Assembly: GCA_030386875.1 (NCBI GenBank)
Contig: CM059575.1
Coordinates: 41,260,859 to 41,324,858, forward strand
From: Morinoia aosen
Lineage: Eukaryota; Arthropoda; Malacostraca; Amphipoda; Talitridae
Length of the DNA: 64,000 bases
Direction: 5' to 3'
Positions 33,896-45,069 of the stretch are shown piece by piece. The notes under the pieces were generated by a model. The model ran no database searches. It was not told the origin of the DNA and saw only the letters and a list, made by a program, of their open reading frames with translations. The first letter of the stretch is position 1. Each line of letters begins with the position of its first letter. Made by a program: the position numbers and the translations under genes.

Positions 33896-35402
33896 ATATT
33901 GAGAGAGAGTACCACACTCCAAAAAAAATATAATAAAAACGGTTAACCGAAATTCAAGGATTCGCAGAATTAAGGCAATCAATGAAATGACAATTAATGA
34001 ATTGACAATTAATAAATTATTTGAAAACAAATTAAACGACAATTCTAAACGAAAAATAACTGTTATGAAATCGCTCGTAACCGTTGTATATTAAATTACG
34101 TTACTTGTATCGCAACTCATACTAAAACAAACAACAACTGAACCAATGTGATAAATACTCCTAACCAAGCATCCTATATGTTAAAAAAGCAAGAACACGG
34201 GTAGCTTTGGCGAACACATACACGCAACCCTGTTCGTAAAGTTGAAACAGAACCAAACTCGATCCATTATTGTTAAGAACGAAAAACGCACAGTAAAAAC
34301 TGTTAAAGAAAGACCGTTTACATCACTAAAATGATTATAGATTAAATGCAAAGCAGGTAGATTATAGGTAAACCGCATTTAACGCATCTAAAAAGTAAAA
34401 CTCGTAGAAAAACATGTAAGAAGCTCCAAAGAAGGAAAAAAAACAAATCGCAGAAAACATGCTAAAGGAAGCAACATTCCCTATCAATAATTTACCATTC
34501 GCCATCCTCATTTTAGTCATCAATATGGTTATAATAAAACGCCAAAGAACACAATACGATTGAGTAAATTTTTAGAAACACTGACAATTAAATTTACGCA
34601 TTGCAAAAATCATTAACATAATCATTGCATTCAATTAAATGTTTAAACCCTTTTTTAAAACTGTTAAACCGTTAACATATTACCGCAATCAACCAAACAG
34701 AGTATTTTTAAAAATAAATTTAAACGCGCTCTCAAAACATGTTTATACGGCATTTGAGAAAAAAAACCTTAATAATTAAAAAGCAAAAATAGCCGAGCAA
34801 GGAAACACGCAAAAGCAAAGCAATTGACTTACCGTGCTTTAATAAATAACTCCAGCACGACGACAGCCACGTGAAGCGATGTTTAAGGATCAAAAAAGAA
34901 AAACGCAACACATGCTCTTTCAACCTAACGGCAGAAAAACCAACTCAAAAATAAAAGATCTTCGCATAGTACACATCAATCATGGAAAACACTGCTATGC
35001 AAATGCATAGTAGACACACTGAAAACTTTTTGCAAGAATTCGGAAATGCTACCAAAAAAAAAATTATTCCGTTCGAAACGAAACATTTTCAAATTAGAAA
35101 CGTTCAAGGAAATTTCTGAAGCAAAATTATCAACGAAACGCTAATTAACATTTTAAAACTTTTAACGCGTCAATATTAAAAACACGGCAAGCTTAACATT
35201 TAGGTTACATCCTTAAGATTACCGAAACACTGCGCGCATCGCGTGTTTCATGCGATTTGCATTTTAACTGCGCGCCAATATTTCAACAGCGTGGTAATTT
35301 CAACCACCTAAATTTTTAATCATTTTTCCATTAATCAATTTTAATCAATTTTCTCACTTCCCTAAATTTGGGTTATTTTTCAAACATTTTCAAGTATCCT
35401 TT
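33896..35402. other. Gypsy-1 3' non-coding region
   Basis: 1.5 kb of AT-rich sequence between the last ORF and the polypurine tract with no protein-like frame on the element's strand. It is unusually long for a Ty3/gypsy 3' region and might be the remains of an env-type gene, but no similarity is visible. Confidence 0.5.
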
Positions 35403-35831
35403 TTACGCTTGTTCACCCCTGGGTCCACCCCGGGGTCCGCGTCGGAGCTGATAGTCTTCTAATCTATCAGCTCGATCAGCCAAGGCCTCCAGTCCTTTTT
35501 TGGTGTAGTACACCATCGCCCCTAAAAACATCGTTATTATGACGAGTAACATCGTTACCACATCTGTCACGCTGTCAGGAAGGTAATCTGTTTGGGAGTT
35601 GCTTTTGATTAACTCCCTGAAGAGTTCTTCATTGGCTCCCTGGTTATTAGCCATGGCCGTAGAGAGGGTCTCCACGTCCACGAGCGATACCTGGTTCCCC
35701 ATGTAGAAAACGTCCATGCAGATCCTGCAAGGAACAGATACAAAGACGATTAGCATGACCAATAAATAAACCAATAATATAAACACAACATATAATTTGG
35801 TATCAAATCTAGGTTGCCTGACAAGAGTCAC
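35403..35831 (-). CDS. Gypsy-1 third ORF: small protein with two membrane segments
   Basis: A 142-codon open frame in env position. Predicted features: a hydrophobic segment at residues about 13-34 (LYVVFILLVYLLVMLIVFVS); a polar middle with PCRIC and Glu/Asn-rich sequence; a second hydrophobic segment at about 90-109 (VVTMLLVIITMFLGAMVYY); then a charged tail KKGLEALADRADRLEDYQ and a basic Gly/Arg-rich C-terminus (LRRGPRGGPRGEQA). It has no ATG near its start. The frame opens at GTG right after an in-frame TAA, preceded by ...TTAAG, so expression by splicing (as for env) or an internal ATG at residue 26 is possible. I recognise no family. Too short for an envelope glycoprotein and with no visible fusion peptide or furin site. 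Function unknown. Confidence 0.55.
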   Translation of the reverse strand: MTLVRQPRFDTKLYVVFILLVYLLVMLIVFVSVPCRICMDVFYMGNQVSLVDVETLSTAMANNQGANEELFRELIKSNSQTDYLPDSVTDVVTMLLVIITMFLGAMVYYTKKGLEALADRADRLEDYQLRRGPRGGPRGEQA

Positions 35832-36446
35832 TTAATCAACCACGATAGTCTCGCATAAAGAAAATAAACGCTGATCGTATAAAAAAAATGTTTCTGGTGA
35901 CAAGACACCTGTCTTATGAATTTAATTTAAATTTTGCTGATCGTCGAACCTTCTGTATCATCGACATTCTATATTAGCGACATTCCGGATCAGCTAAAAA
36001 TAGCTCGGCAAGATCGCAGTAGCGTCTCTCGCAGCATAAATTACAAGCTCAGCGCACGCAATTCGCAGCCTGCTCAAACGTCCACGATTAAAAAAAAATG
36101 CCAATTTAGCAATACGAATGTCTGAGTGAATTCGAGAAAAAAAAATTTAATGAAACGTCTTAGCGACAGCTAAACGAGACAGTACAAATTCCTCTGGGGT
36201 AAATACCTAAACATTACCTCAATTTACTTGATAACAAAACGCCAGTAAGAATAATCATACAAAAATACAACGAACTGACTACTGAGATTAAATATGAACT
36301 CAAACGTTTTGCACAGAACAGAAGAAAATCTTAAATTTATGATTATTAACCTTAACATTATTGATAACTGTTAAAACAACGATAAAAAGGTAATTCGTTA
36401 CTAGTCGATTGGTTAGAGCGTCATACAGTCCAAAAAACTCGTCTTT

Positions 36447-39400
36447 TTAACTCGCAGTTTTAACCTTTTCCAGTGGTAACAAATGATTCAGATTACTTCT
36501 AATAATTTTTGAACCAATTTTACTATCAGCGTAATTACGTTTAACTTTTTGGACTACTGCTGGACCCACCCAGGTCAGCTGAAGCTTGTGTTTTTTATTA
36601 TGATTTCTCAAAAGCACCCTATCACCTACGTTAATACCCTTGTTGCGCCGCTTGAGATTTCTATAGAGATTTCTCTCTGTCGTATTATTTATGATTAAAT
36701 TCCGAATATTTTCCACGGTCCGGGCGGCTTCTCTAGCTCTAATATTCACTAAATCTAATTCCTCATCAAAACTGTAAATAACTGAATCAAAATTGTCAGC
36801 CTGGTAGTATGCACATGTATCGCGATTAAACATTACAAAGCTTGGTGTGTCGCCTAACGTAGAATTCAAAGAATTGTTCAAAGCATTCTCTACAACTTCT
36901 AATAACTGGTCCCACTCTGCATGAACAAGTGTATTGACATACAATTTCAAAAGATTCGTAATTTTTTTATTATTGCGCTCTACAATACCATTAGAATGTG
37001 GGCTGTAAGCCAAAACTTCCTTTTTTGCAATCGCATGTAATTTCGCAAATTGCTTTAGTGCCACCGATTTAAACTCAAGAGCATTATCTGATATGAGCGT
37101 CTTAGGATAACCCAATAGTGAAAAGCAATTACTCAAACAAGAAACCACTGTTTCTGTATTTCGATTGGATATCGCGTATAAACGACAAAATCTTGAAAAC
37201 AAGTCAATCACAATTAATATATATTTATTACCATTATCGGTTACTTTAAGTGGACCAAGAAGATCCATTGAAACAACTTCGAAAGGTTCCTTAGCAATCG
37301 GTGCTGTCAAAATTTTAATTGGAACTGAAGGTCTTGCTTTAATTATTTTACACACCTCGCAATGTTGAACAAACTTGCGCACAATAGTTTTCTCTAACTG
37401 ATTAAAATATTTTAACTTAAATTTAAACAAAGTGTGCTTGTAGTCTGTATGGTACAGACTGTGTATTGCTAGAATAGCTTTACTCATTAAGGAATTTGGT
37501 ACAACTGCTGTGAGTATTGTACTCGGACGATTATCAATTTCTCTACGTCGATAAAGAATATCGTTCAGAATTAAAAATTTTTGCAAGTCAGAAATAGTCG
37601 AAATACTGTCATGCAATAAAGCATTCTTAACTTCTATACAAAATGCGTCGTTGTTTTGCTCGTCGATAAATTCCTTAATCGTCCAAGATATCTCAGACTC
37701 TGTCGGTACATAGTTTACCAGCTTGGGACGAGCGTCTTCGTCCGATGCATCGTCAGCACCGTCTCGAGTCGGGGGCAGATCAACTACCTCGCTTCCTGTC
37801 GTGCGTCTGTGTCGTGATCGCGTCTCCACAACACAAACTTCTGATTCAAATGCGGCTTCCAAATCATCACAAGAATGTAGTTCTTTAAGATTTAATTTCT
37901 CGTTATTAACAGGTAATCTGCTTAAATAATCTGCTACTACGTTTTCCTTACCAGGTAGATATTTAACAACTGGGTCGAAGGAATGTACATTGATACACCA
38001 TCTTGCCATATTGGCGTCGTCAGGAAGTTTTTTATTAAAAAGTGGCGCCAACGGTTTATGATCTGAGTATACCCGGACGGGGTACCCAGTTATTAAATAC
38101 TTGAAATATTTTAATGCTGAATGAATTGCGAAGAATTCTTTTTTGGTAGTAGAATATCTTCGCTGGCTCGAATTTAAATTTTTACTATAATAAGCTATAG
38201 GTATTAGAATTTTATCGCTTGAATCATCCGCTTGCATTAATACAGCACCAATTCCTGTATTGGAAGCGTCCGTGAAAACATGAAAGTCCTTGTTATAGTC
38301 GGGATGTCTCAGAACATTGTCAGAAATCAGCGATGCTTTAATGAACTCAAAACTTTTTTGACATTCGTCCGTCCAATTATAATCAACATTTTTTCTCAAA
38401 AGGTTGTACAAGGGTTGAGCTACTTCTGCAAAGTTGGGTAAAAAATTTCGAAAATAATTTGCTAACCCTAAAAACTGTTGTAGTTCCTTAACATTGGTCG
38501 GCGCTCGGCAGTCTTGTAATTTCTGTGAATATTTACACTTAATACCATCGGCGGCAATGATATGGCCCAAATATTCGAGCTCCTTTTTAAATAAATGACA
38601 TTTCTCAAGTTTTAATGATAAATTACCGGATCGCAGCATCTTGAGAACAATTTCTATATCAACCAGGTGCTGATCTTTATTTTTTGAAAATACCAATATA
38701 TCGTCTAAGAAGACGAAAGCTAATTTACCCAGAATGGGTGCAAGGGCAGAGGTCATTACTCTTTGAAATACTCCCGGAGAAGTTGAAAGACCGAATGGTA
38801 CACGGCAGAAATGAAATTTACGATAGTTTATACTAAATGCCGTGTACTTTCTACTCTCTGGTTCTAACTCAATCTGATGAAATGCCGAGCGAAGATCAAG
38901 GTTAGAAAACTACGCGTTACCGCCTAAAGTCGATAAAATCTCATCAATGCGGGGAATGGGATAAGAGTGTTTAATCAAAACTTTATTCAAAGAACGAAAA
39001 TCTATTACGGGACGTAGATCTCCCGATTTCTTTTTAACTACAATGACAGGGAAATTAAAGTCAGAGCTTGACTCTTCTATTATTCCCTGATCGCGCATAT
39101 CGTTAGTTATTCGCATTACCTCTTCTTGATATTTGTGAGGTATGCGATAGGGAGCTAAATTTAGTACCGGTGCTTCGGGTTTTAAATGAATTTCATGCCT
39201 CAAAATATTAGTAACGCCTATGCTTTCACCTTCGAGTGTTACTACATCACGATATTTATTTAACAATTTAACTAAAGGTAATTGAATGTCTACTTCATTG
39301 CATGAAATGTCATTTTCCGACAAAACACGTCTTAACTCCTGCTTTCCACTTTCCGACACAATCATTTCTGCTTCTAAATCTGCATTTACTTCTGCATTAA

Positions 39401-40685
39401 ACTCTGGCTCCTCGTTATCAACGAGAATTTCACTTCCGCCACGAGTGTCAGCATCCAACTCAAGTTTTCTATTGACCATGGCATTCATTCCGCCACCTGC
39501 CGAGACAACTTTCATTTTATCTGACCCCGCGACCGAATTTACTTCAACATTATGAGCGTCCCTTAGTGCTGTTTCAACACTCGTTAAATATACTTCGCTC
39601 TCGATATCCTCTGTTTCTATTAATTCGACATTACACAGCATAGTATTCTCAGACAGATACACTGTCTCTTCACTTGAATTCAACACCATAATCGGCACCA
39701 CGCCGTCACTGTCCACTTGAACAATTGAATCTGCTATCATAGCACCATTATCGAGACATCTTTTTGTAATTATATACTCTCCTGGCGTTGGTTTCTTAAG
39801 GAAGCCATAAACAAAATTTACTGAGTTACCAAGGACTTCAATCTGATTGCAGTGCACAATTAACTGCTTCGTACTCATTGACTGTGCCTCCTCAGTCACC
39901 GCTGCGCTTTCTCTCTTTTTCTTGCAGTCATCATTTTTTAATCTCCTGTTGCTCTTTCTCGCAACAGCAATCTCTGACAACAGACAGTCACTATTCACTA
40001 TTTTTCGCATGACGACTTCTCTGCTTAACAAAGGCTCCATATTTAAATCTTGGAAGGGAATTGAAATATTATCCCAAAGAAGTTTTTTATCCTTAAAGTT
40101 AATCACGGCATCTTTCAAAACATCTCGACCCAGTATCAGGTCATAATTAAACCTAGCTTCCTTGACGATAAGAGCACTTGTTTTAATTACTTTACTGGTG
40201 CCGGGAATTTTAATTGACAACTCTACTTCCCCGGTTACATCACTCTTTCCGTTAATGCCTTTTACTCTCAATTTACTCGGCTTTACTTCTTCGCTCAAAT
40301 TTTTAACCTGTCTGTAACTGATAAGACATTTCTCTGACCCGCTGTCGATCAAAGCACTTAAATACTGGTCATTATTTTTGATTATGATGGTCGGTTTGTT
40401 GCCATCTTTGAATGATACTAATCCAGCATTTTTATTAACATTTTTTACAACGGATACCGAAAAATAGGATTCGATAGTCTTGCTTTGATAATGATCATTC
40501 TCAAGCTCTTCGTCTTGCAACAAGTTATATCTATTATTACATTTAAATAAAGGGTCAACAAACGATTTGGTTATCTCGGAGGTGGTATCTGGAATTGCCA
40601 CGGTCGCTATATTAACGAGGTCGCCGCCTCCCTCGGGCTCAAACAATTTCAATTCCTCCTTACTACCTTCACCTAGCTTAAAAAA
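36447..40685 (-). pseudogene. pol: Gypsy-1 pol polyprotein (PR-RT-RNaseH-IN), one nonsense codon
   Basis: Entered by -1 frameshift at 40679-40685, then one open frame of 1,413 codons to TGA-free end at 36447, broken only by TAG at 38910-38912. Protease: ALIDSGSEKCLIS near 40330 (DSG active site). RT: LRPVIDFRSLNKVL and SYPIPRIDEILS before the stop, SNLDLRSAFHQ and FVFLDDILVFSK after it (catalytic LDD near 38700). RNase H: FTDASNTGIGAVLM, YSDHKPLAPLF and VVADYLSR. Integrase: zinc-binding HH-CC (HSLYHTDYKH..HCEVCK), core MDLLGPLK, SDNALEFKS and VERNNKKI (D, D, E), and C-terminal VGDRVLLRNHNKKHKL. All catalytic residues are intact. The TAG replaces one codon between GGNA and FSNLD, in the RT fingers/palm, so this copy is inactive unless the stop is read through. 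Confidence 0.92.
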
Positions 40686-42097
40686 TCACTCGACTCACTC
40701 TCTGCCCAATGGACTTCACTCCTTCCACGATTTGAGCTACCTCTACCGCGCAAATACGCCTTATAGTTCCTGATTTCCGCGCCTGACGCTCTACAATTTT
40801 TCACAACATGAGTTCCACCGCACGCGAAACATCCTCTGGGAAATTGACCTCTTTGAGATCTCCCCTCAACGTTTCCTCCTATCGACTTTCCTCCTGAATT
40901 TCCTGAATTTCCTGAATTTCCTGCAAATTGAACAGAACCAGAACTACTGCTGTCTGATTTCACCATGTTACATTCCAACGAACCATTTGCTCGATCACCA
41001 ACATAACTGCTTAACTCTCTTCCTCTAAATCGGGAATTTCTTAGCCAAGGTCTAGGAACAATCCTTCTCGTTCCTGGTCGGTAACTCCTACGGTAACCTC
41101 CTACACTCCCGTAGAATACCTCATTATGCGGAAATTGATCTGGCTCTTCCAAAACTTCCTCAAATTCACCAGTCACCTCACCTACGTAACTCTCACTGTC
41201 TTGTCTGACATGATACTTTTGCGCGAGAATCCTTTTAGACTCGGACTGACTTCGCACTGCGGAAATTAACTTAGCTAACAGTTCATCTGCAGTGGAAAAT
41301 TGTGTTTCAAAAATTTTCCTAGCGAACGACTCATCAAGAAGCGGACCTAAAATCGCCAACGCCAAACTGTACGACATGCTGTCGCCTACAAATTTTTTCA
41401 ACTCTGCCTGCGTCGCACAGTTCTGAAAATACGGGTGTCTCTGCCACCCCAGTGAGGTTGAATTTAAAATACTCTCCGTAAGCTTCCTAATCTTTGAAAA
41501 CGCGTTCACGAGCTGCGCCGCGAGGCCATTATTCTTTACTAACTGCAACTCGTTTAAATCACAGGCTAGTGCGTGAATACTTTTCTCGCCACGCGAAATA
41601 TAAATGTCCTCTAGGATCTTAACCACTTCATCGAAGGAATAATTTAAATCGGCATTGACTAGTTTCGTAACAACGCTATTAAAATCTCCTACGTTCTTGT
41701 TTGCTGATCGAACTAGGAATTCCTTTCGTCGTTCGTCGCTTGTGGCGTCTGGCAACAAGGTCATGTATGCTTTCAGATTTTGTATATGAGTCGAGAAACT
41801 TTTGTTTTCGAGGAACTCTCCATCGTGAGCTCTCCGTCTACCTCTGAACGTCAGAAGTTCGGCATTGGTCATAATCGTACCTATATTTGGAACATTCATA
41901 TTTGCAGCAATGTCGCGTGCAAGTTGAGTCGTGTTGACGTTACTATTACCACTAGAACCAGCAACTGCTGTGTTTGGGGTCGTCATGGTTGTTGCTGTCG
42001 TTACTCTGGGTTTGCTAACACGTCCGAATTTAGTCACAGTAGGTTCAGTTCGAACTACTTCGTCATCACTATCAAAAGAATCAAAATAATCCGACAT
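40673..42097 (-). CDS. gag: Gypsy-1 gag
   Basis: 474 codons, ATG at 42097, TAG at 40673. Acidic start (DYFDSFDSDDEVVRTE), a central helical region (capsid-like, about residues 85-300, with FLVRSANKNVGDFNSVV and QLVNAFSKIRKL), an Arg/Gly-rich stretch and one C-terminal zinc knuckle CFACGGTHVVKNC. The knuckle is C-x2-C-x3-H-x4-C, one residue shorter than the common C-x2-C-x4-H-x4-C. The frame is intact, consistent with the young LTRs. It makes the particle shell and binds RNA. Its last codons contain the slippery sequence through which pol is reached. Confidence 0.88.
   Translation of the reverse strand: MSDYFDSFDSDDEVVRTEPTVTKFGRVSKPRVTTATTMTTPNTAVAGSSGNSNVNTTQLARDIAANMNVPNIGTIMTNAELLTFRGRRRAHDGEFLENKSFSTHIQNLKAYMTLLPDATSDERRKEFLVRSANKNVGDFNSVVTKLVNADLNYSFDEVVKILEDIYISRGEKSIHALACDLNELQLVKNNGLAAQLVNAFSKIRKLTESILNSTSLGWQRHPYFQNCATQAELKKFVGDSMSYSLALAILGPLLDESFARKIFETQFSTADELLAKLISAVRSQSESKRILAQKYHVRQDSESYVGEVTGEFEEVLEEPDQFPHNEVFYGSVGGYRRSYRPGTRRIVPRPWLRNSRFRGRELSSYVGDRANGSLECNMVKSDSSSSGSVQFAGNSGNSGNSGGKSIGGNVEGRSQRGQFPRGCFACGGTHVVKNCRASGAEIRNYKAYLRGRGSSNRGRSEVHWAESESSDFLS
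40679..40685 (-). promoter_or_regulatory. -1 ribosomal frameshift site T TTT TTA
   Basis: On the minus strand gag ends GAT TTT TTA AGC TAG. The heptamer T TTT TTA is in the right phase to slip -1 into TTT TTT AAG, which is the pol frame. It lies two codons before the gag stop. About 40 nt downstream CGAGG and CCTCG could pair around a GAGGCGGCGA loop. The same heptamer type is used by retroviral gag-pol genes. Confidence 0.75.
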
Positions 42098-43524
42098 GTG
42101 TCGTATATCCTAAAATCATTTAAAAATTTCCCTATTCACCAAAATTCAAAAATTCAATTTTTAAAAATCGATCTAAATTCAATCAACTCAATTCAACAAA
42201 TTAGTATCGTCCTCTTAAAATGAGAATATACACCGAAATTCAGGTAATACACACAAAAATAATTAATTTCACACGTAAAATAAGCACATCAATAATATCA
42301 ATACTGTATCACCAAAACTTCCAATACGAGCAATAAATAGCTTCTCTAATCACAACAAAAATTAACTTTTTAAACACCACAATCAATTAACTTTTTAAAC
42401 ACCACAATCAGGGGTAATTTTGGTGACTGATCAACAATATCGTGGAGTGTGTACGTGCCTTCTGCAGATCACGACAAGCATCAGAAAAAATATTGCTGCT
42501 TCACAGCAAAAAGAATTTGCAGCTAGGAATTATATCGACGTTAAGTCTCCAAAACTCAAATCAAAATCTTTTTAGACACTTCCACTAACTCTCCTACTCA
42601 ATCACTGTAAAATTTTACACTTACAATGTTTATTGAAGGTAAATATCTTGTAAATCGGCTACTTCCAGATACGATGTTCGCAGATGCGACTTCTACCACT
42701 TTCACAACGCAACTGCCTGTTTACTGCAGTCTGCAGACGCAGTGCGGTACCGGAAGATCACGGAAAAAAATCAGATGCATGAAGTGAAAAAAAACATAGC
42801 CTTCTTAGCGACAGCTCCCCGAGGCTCGCTCGGGTACAGAAAAAAATAGTAGACCGAGATAGAGAAAAAAATCTATCATCCACACTTAACTGAAAAAAAG
42901 AATGGAGCCTGCTCCGCACGTCGGCTGCTGCTGGTGATGCTGTTGGTGATGCTGCTCGCTGCTGAGATGCAGTGTGTCACGCTGCTGACGGTACACGATG
43001 GTACTGCTGTTAACTTGGTACCACGTTTATTATCGATACTTTTTAAATGGTAGTACGTGTTACTCCGTACTGACACAGTTATGGATGCAATTACACTGGA
43101 ACAGTTAATTTTACACAGACGTAGTAAAATATCTCAACACAATTTAAATTGTTTGTAGCACTTGCAGATGTAAAAAAATTGTTTCTTCACTGGATGTTTG
43201 CTGGAAATGCAGCGATTTTGACCTCGAATACTAGCTCGATGTCGTCTCCGGCTTCATACACCAAAATACGTGTACGCAACGGGGAATCAAGGTTCAGGAA
43301 CACTGTAAATTGGCAGTAGGCTTCTTGTAATACTTCTTTCGGTACACTTATTCCGAACACGATAGTTGTTTCCTGCGGTTGCCAGAGTTGATTGTTTCCG
43401 CCGGTACACATCGGGATTTAATAGTGTTCAAAATTGCCAGTAATTGGACATTTGATATCCACTTAACACTTATGCACGATTATGCTAGTGTGAGTTCTGT
43501 TCACCACATACTGAGGCCACCACA
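42098..43524 (-). other. Gypsy-1 5' leader with a possible small ORF
   Basis: 1.4 kb between the 5' LTR and gag. A 74-codon minus-strand ORF at 43187-43411 (starting MCTGGNNQLW, ending VFEVKIAAFPANIQ) has a protein-like mix of residues but no known relatives that I can name. It could be an upstream ORF or an old exon. The primer binding site should start near 43524 on the minus strand (TGTGGTGGCCTCAG); I cannot assign the tRNA. Low confidence in any function. Confidence 0.45.
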
Positions 43525-43699
43525 TATACGCGGCAGGTAAACACTTGTGAAGCTTGGGCGGAGTTTATTTGCCAGGTGTTGGCAGAAGACAGGATAATGA
43601 TTGAGTGAGCACCTGGCCTCGACAAGGGCGGCTTTTTATAGGTGTCGTCCAGATACAGACAAAGCTACTACAGATAGACATGTGCGGAGATGCCGCACA
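43525..43699 (-). repeat. Gypsy-1 5' LTR
   Basis: 175 bp, matching the 3' LTR at all but one position. It contains TATAAAAAGCC on the minus strand (from GGCTTTTTATA), a plausible core promoter, about 75 bp into the LTR. Confidence 0.95.
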
Positions 43700-44009
43700 T
43701 CAGGAATGTATCTGGGTAGTTAGGTACAAATATAAATTGTGATTAAGCGGAATCGTACATTAGTGTTCAGTGAATCGCACTTGTATATTTCTTTTGAAGA
43801 TTGAATCTACATATCGTTCAATGATAACCTTTTGTATATGCGTGTATTTGATTTCATAGATGTGAAAAAGTGGAATTTCACGTATATAAATATCTATGAG
43901 TGTAAATAAATCCTCGAAACCATTCATGCTTATAATATCCAATAGATACATATTTAACACAAAAACCTCAAATTAACAAATTATTATGTCATTTGATAAC
44001 TCAACTGAG

Positions 44010-44295
44010 CGTTGGATTAATTTGAACTTGACTCGGATTAATTTGAACTTGACTCGGATAAATTTGAACTTGACTTGGATTAAATTTAACTTGTCTTGGA
44101 TTATTTTGAACTTGACTCGGATTAATTTGAACTTGACTTGAATTAATTTGAACTTGACTTGGATTAAATTGAACTTGACTTGGATTAAATTTAACTTGTC
44201 TTGGATTATTTTGAACTTGACTCGGATTAATTTGAACTTGACTCGGATTAATTTGAACTTGACTTGGATTAAATTGAACTTGACTTAGATTAATT
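44010..44295. repeat. 21-bp tandem array, right foldback arm
   Basis: About 13 copies of the 21-bp unit (GGATTAATTTGAACTTGACT plus C), the reverse complement of the left array. An inner block of several units is itself duplicated (44080-44150 and 44170-44240 share TTAAATTTAACTTGTCTTGG). Confidence 0.95.
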
Positions 44296-44315
44296 GGAAG
44301 TGAAAAACGTGTAGT

Positions 44316-45060
44316 GTCTCTAGTATGGACAGTGAAAAGCTCGTCTTGTTAATTACCCCTATCTTCCACTTAGATTCACTAATACTGCGAATTGAATGAT
44401 GTTCCTAGAAATACACAGGAGCACAATTAACACCGATCACGTTGTGAGCAGAACTAAGTAACGGTCACGGAAGACGGAGCACGGAAGTTTGAATAGGAGG
44501 CACCACAACGTCTGAGAGGAGAAGTAGTTGCCAGATGCACATTCTTTCGAAATCGAAACGTCAAAACTTATCCAAATAGTTTCATGTGTGTATATCAATT
44601 TATTCATTGGTGTGTTCTGTCTTTCAGTATTATTTTACGAAAGCTTTTGAAATCGCACCAGACGCATTTATAGAATTTAGTTATCCAAATTTTTGGTTCA
44701 AAGAGATTATCAGCATATATTTCATAGGCAATGATTACTTTATTAGTTATTAAAAATGTTTAAAATGAGCATTAAAACCGAATAAGACACAACTAAGTCT
44801 TAAAAAGGCGAATGTTAAATTTTTTAGCACAAGGAGTTTCTTCTACCTCAGCTTGAACCTGAATACTACAAATAATAACGTATATATTTTTGACCATCAA
44901 ACAAATAATAGTTAAATTTGGGACTAATCTGATGTGTAAACGGGTAATTGGTTATAAATGCAGAATTTAATATGTGCTCTGAAAGGATTCTTTGAAATTT
45001 TATCAAAATCATATAACAAAAGTTTTAATATTTATATATACACTATATTTTCTTAAAAGC
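44316..45060. other. No recognisable gene
   Basis: AT-rich DNA right of the foldback element. No protein-like ORF and no repeat shared with other parts of the window was noticed. Confidence 0.5.
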
Positions 45061-45069
45061 CGTTCATAA

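Larger units (their letters stand above)
33705..43699 (-). mobile_element. Gypsy-1: nearly intact Ty3/gypsy LTR retrotransposon
   Basis: A minus-strand element of 9,995 bp. It is bounded by 175-bp LTRs (33705-33879 and 43525-43699) that differ at one base (33711/43531). A 4-bp target duplication TCAG flanks it (33701-33704 and 43700-43703). Order on its own strand: 5' LTR, 1.4-kb leader, gag, pol (PR-RT-RH-IN) read by a -1 frameshift, a small membrane ORF, 1.5-kb 3' region, polypurine tract, 3' LTR. PR-RT-RH-IN order places it in Ty3/gypsy (Metaviridae-type). Near-identical LTRs show recent insertion; it landed inside the foldback element. Confidence 0.95.
32822..44314. mobile_element. Foldback element, split by Gypsy-1
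   Basis: After taking out 33705-43699 (plus one 4-bp TCAG copy), the flanking pieces 32822-33704 and 43700-44314 form one long inverted repeat centred near 33515. The outermost ends are ACTACACCTTTTTCACTTC (32823 on) and its complement GAAGTGAAAAACGTGTAGT with one change (near 44297-44315). Going inward each arm has a 21-bp tandem array, then about 400 bp of matching unique DNA, then a central hairpin (33411-33510 with 33540-33630). Long arms built partly of short tandem repeats are typical of foldback transposons. It has no coding sequence. Confidence 0.85.

Noticed and set aside
35403-35831. Calling the Gypsy-1 third ORF an env gene
   Set aside because: It is far too short, has no signal peptide start, furin-type site or fusion peptide, and has two hydrophobic segments close together. 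Only its position resembles env.
39286-40146. Plus-strand ORFs of 89-99 aa within 39-40 kb
   Set aside because: They are antisense shadows of the Gypsy-1 pol frame, which has full domain support.
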